A stretch of DNA of 33,059 nt, taken from NCBI GenBank assembly GCA_022925895.1, contig JAKSYS010000688.1, positions 1 through 33,059 on the forward strand. The letters run 5' to 3'. The number at the start of each line of letters is the position of its first letter. Position 1 is the first letter of the stretch. Shown here in pieces: positions 31,577-33,059 of the stretch. Under the pieces are notes generated by a model that was not told where the DNA came from, did no database searches, and was given only the letters and a program-made list of their open reading frames with translations. Source of the DNA: Fragilaria crotonensis (lineage: Eukaryota; Bacillariophyta; Fragilariophyceae; Fragilariales; Fragilariaceae). The translations under genes and the position numbers were made by a program.

Positions 31577-32179
31577 TGCTCCTAGAACTGTGGAAAGGAC
31601 ATTACCAGAGACGAAACCAGCCATCCCAGTGACGCAATCGCGACTTCACAAACGCAGATTATCAACCGTGTTCAAGAGAGGGATGGTGCGTTGATGACGG
31701 CAGAACGATAATGATCGGTGGTTGCGATCCCGTTGATGCTGACGACGACGACAATGTCTATCAAGACCTTTAATAGTTGGCGAGAGTCTCTTTGCAGACA
31801 TGACGGAGGTAATGTTGATGTGCTTCCTAAGTGGGTAACTGCGAGTCGTCGTGAGCCATTGGATCCCTCTTGCTGTGGATACGGGATTGTGTGAATGCTA
31901 TCACACCCGTGTGGTTACCGCCGTTGCTCGGGTCGTCGCTCTGCTTCCTTCACCCACTCACAGACACACACCCAAAGCTACGACAGAATTTTTGGCACCC
32001 TGTAGTGCCTATATTTGTGTATTGGATACTTGATACAACTATGCATACAGGGAAGAAGGAACAGCCCGACAGTGTCAACGATCCAGATAGCTTCACGGCA
32101 GTAAAAGCTAGAAGGGGAGAGATACTAGGCAATTATTAAGTTCCGCAATACTTGTGCACTGCTATCGGGGGAGGAGACC
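31577..32179. other. Intergenic, no gene recognised
   Basis: Only short frames. A GACAGTGTCAACGATCC stretch near 32069-32085 resembles the start of the receptor gene (CTGTCAACGATCCGA at 29647-29661), which may be chance or a trace of a second receptor copy. Confidence 0.45.
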
Positions 32180-33059
32180 TTATTCTGCTCGAGGGGGCCC
32201 TGCGGCCGGTTGGAGACGTTCTTGAATCTCACTAATTGCTTCGAACCGGTTCTCACTCTCTTGCACCGCTACACGAAACAGATCTTCTTGAGCCGTATTG
32301 ATCGGCATGAAGATGTAACCATTCGAACGGTCAATCTTCTGCAAGACTTGACCAACCGATGTAACATTTGAAATGTCGAGAGGTTGAAATTCAACAATCC
32401 ATAGTCTTCAACCAGTTCGGCCAAGCTTCAAATAGTCTCCTATGCTTCTTATAAAATGCTGACCCTTGGTTGACCGCCGGGCTTTTGATACTCTTCATCT
32501 TCGGAAATGTCGAAATCTTCCCCAGATAACGCTCTGCTGCCGTCTATGTAGTCCACAAGACGATCCAAACCCTGACAGTCGAGAAAGAACCCCATATCAA
32601 ACAATAGATCACCAGGCGCCGACGAAAGCAATAAATCTGTTTTCGATAAGACGCTAATAGTGGGTAGCTCGAGTCGAACCATGGTCGCGAGTGATATAAC
32701 GGTGGCGGACAAAAACTGTGTGGCATCGCGACACAGGGTAGCATCGATAAGCTGCACCACCGTCAAGCGCAGGGACAATCGTTTGACAAGCTTCTGCAAG
32801 AGTTGTGAGACTGCCGTCCCATGCGTACACCTCAGACTGGCCTGGTAGATCAATAGCAAGTAGGGAGGCGTCTCTTGTGCTGTTATTTGATCGATAACTT
32901 GAGTCACCCATTCATCAACATGCTCGTTGAGATACTCCATGCAATAGAGCAATCCCCCATTCGGCCCAAGTTCCAGATCTTGCATAACTTGCTTCAGGTG
33001 TATCACGTTCACTGTAACGTCCCACAAAGCATCGTAAGAACGCTCCCTTGAATGATTTC
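32180..33059 (-). CDS. GPN2: GPN-loop GTPase, GPN2 type, partial (N-terminal P-loop beyond the window), apparent frameshifts near the 3' end
   Basis: The Gly-Pro-Asn insertion that defines the family is in LELGPNGGLLYCMEYL. Further GPN2-like segments are LRLTVVQLIDATLCRDATQF, ISLATMVRLELP and the guanine-specificity motif LSKTDLL. GPN GTPases help assemble and import RNA polymerase II. The P-loop and start lie to the right of 33059. The main frame runs into a stop at 32449, but the GPN2 C-terminal part follows in other frames: YKKHRRLFEA, ELVEDYG, EFQPLDISNV and VLQKIDRSNGYIF, ending at a TAA at 32180-32182. Three one-base shifts (near 32465, 32422 and 32390) would explain this; the last two each fit one missing base in a two- or three-base run. 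GPN genes are essential and usually single, so consensus errors are likelier than decay. Confidence 0.88.

Noticed and set aside
32041-32140. Second receptor gene start
   Set aside because: Only about six residues (DSVNDP) resemble the 29631 gene and no membrane segments follow.
1-33059. tRNA, rRNA or other structural RNA genes
   Set aside because: No A-box/B-box pair with a cloverleaf or rRNA-like stretch was found by eye; a tRNAscan or Infernal run would be decisive.

Overview
The window looks like nuclear DNA of a pennate diatom or a close stramenopile alga. The evidence is: short GT-AG introns of 80-109 bases, a protein with a diatom-type plastid entry motif (STS|LAPS), a monomeric-type isocitrate dehydrogenase, a eukaryotic GPN-loop GTPase, a 7TM receptor relic, and large retrotransposons of eukaryotic type. 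I cannot name the species.

Layout. 684-2405 is a non-autonomous DNA transposon with 23-base terminal inverted repeats and TAA duplications (PIF/Harbinger-like). 2818-5474 (+) is a four-exon monomeric isocitrate dehydrogenase, probably mitochondrial. 6113-7525 (+) is a Gfo/Idh/MocA-type oxidoreductase with an N-terminal membrane region. 8157-14424 is a complete tyrosine-recombinase retrotransposon of the PAT branch of the DIRS order, coded on the minus strand and framed by split direct repeats. 14718-15521 (+) is a probable plastid protein with a glycine zipper and a PspA-like helical part. 17553-22780 (+) is a complete Ty3/gypsy LTR retrotransposon with a CCATA target duplication. 24551-25481 (+) is an EF-hand plus nucleoside-monophosphate kinase fusion. 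29631-31576 (+) is a broken 7TM receptor gene, interrupted by a 0.92-kb segment that carries perfect 14-base inverted repeats at its ends and could be an intron. 32180-33059 (-) is the C-terminal part of a GPN2-type GTPase that runs off the window. The rest is intergenic, including two GTAC-rich tracts directly upstream of genes.

The host genes do not form an operon or an obvious pathway; this is a gene-poor, transposon-rich eukaryotic region. The most notable element is the split-direct-repeat YR retrotransposon.

A caution applies throughout. The repeat copies of both retrotransposons differ mostly by one-base changes in homopolymer length. The frameshifts in conserved host genes (GPN2, the kinase) also sit at short homopolymers and look like single missing bases. 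Many apparent frameshifts may therefore be consensus errors in the assembly, so 'pseudogene' for the retrotransposon frames describes the sequence as given.
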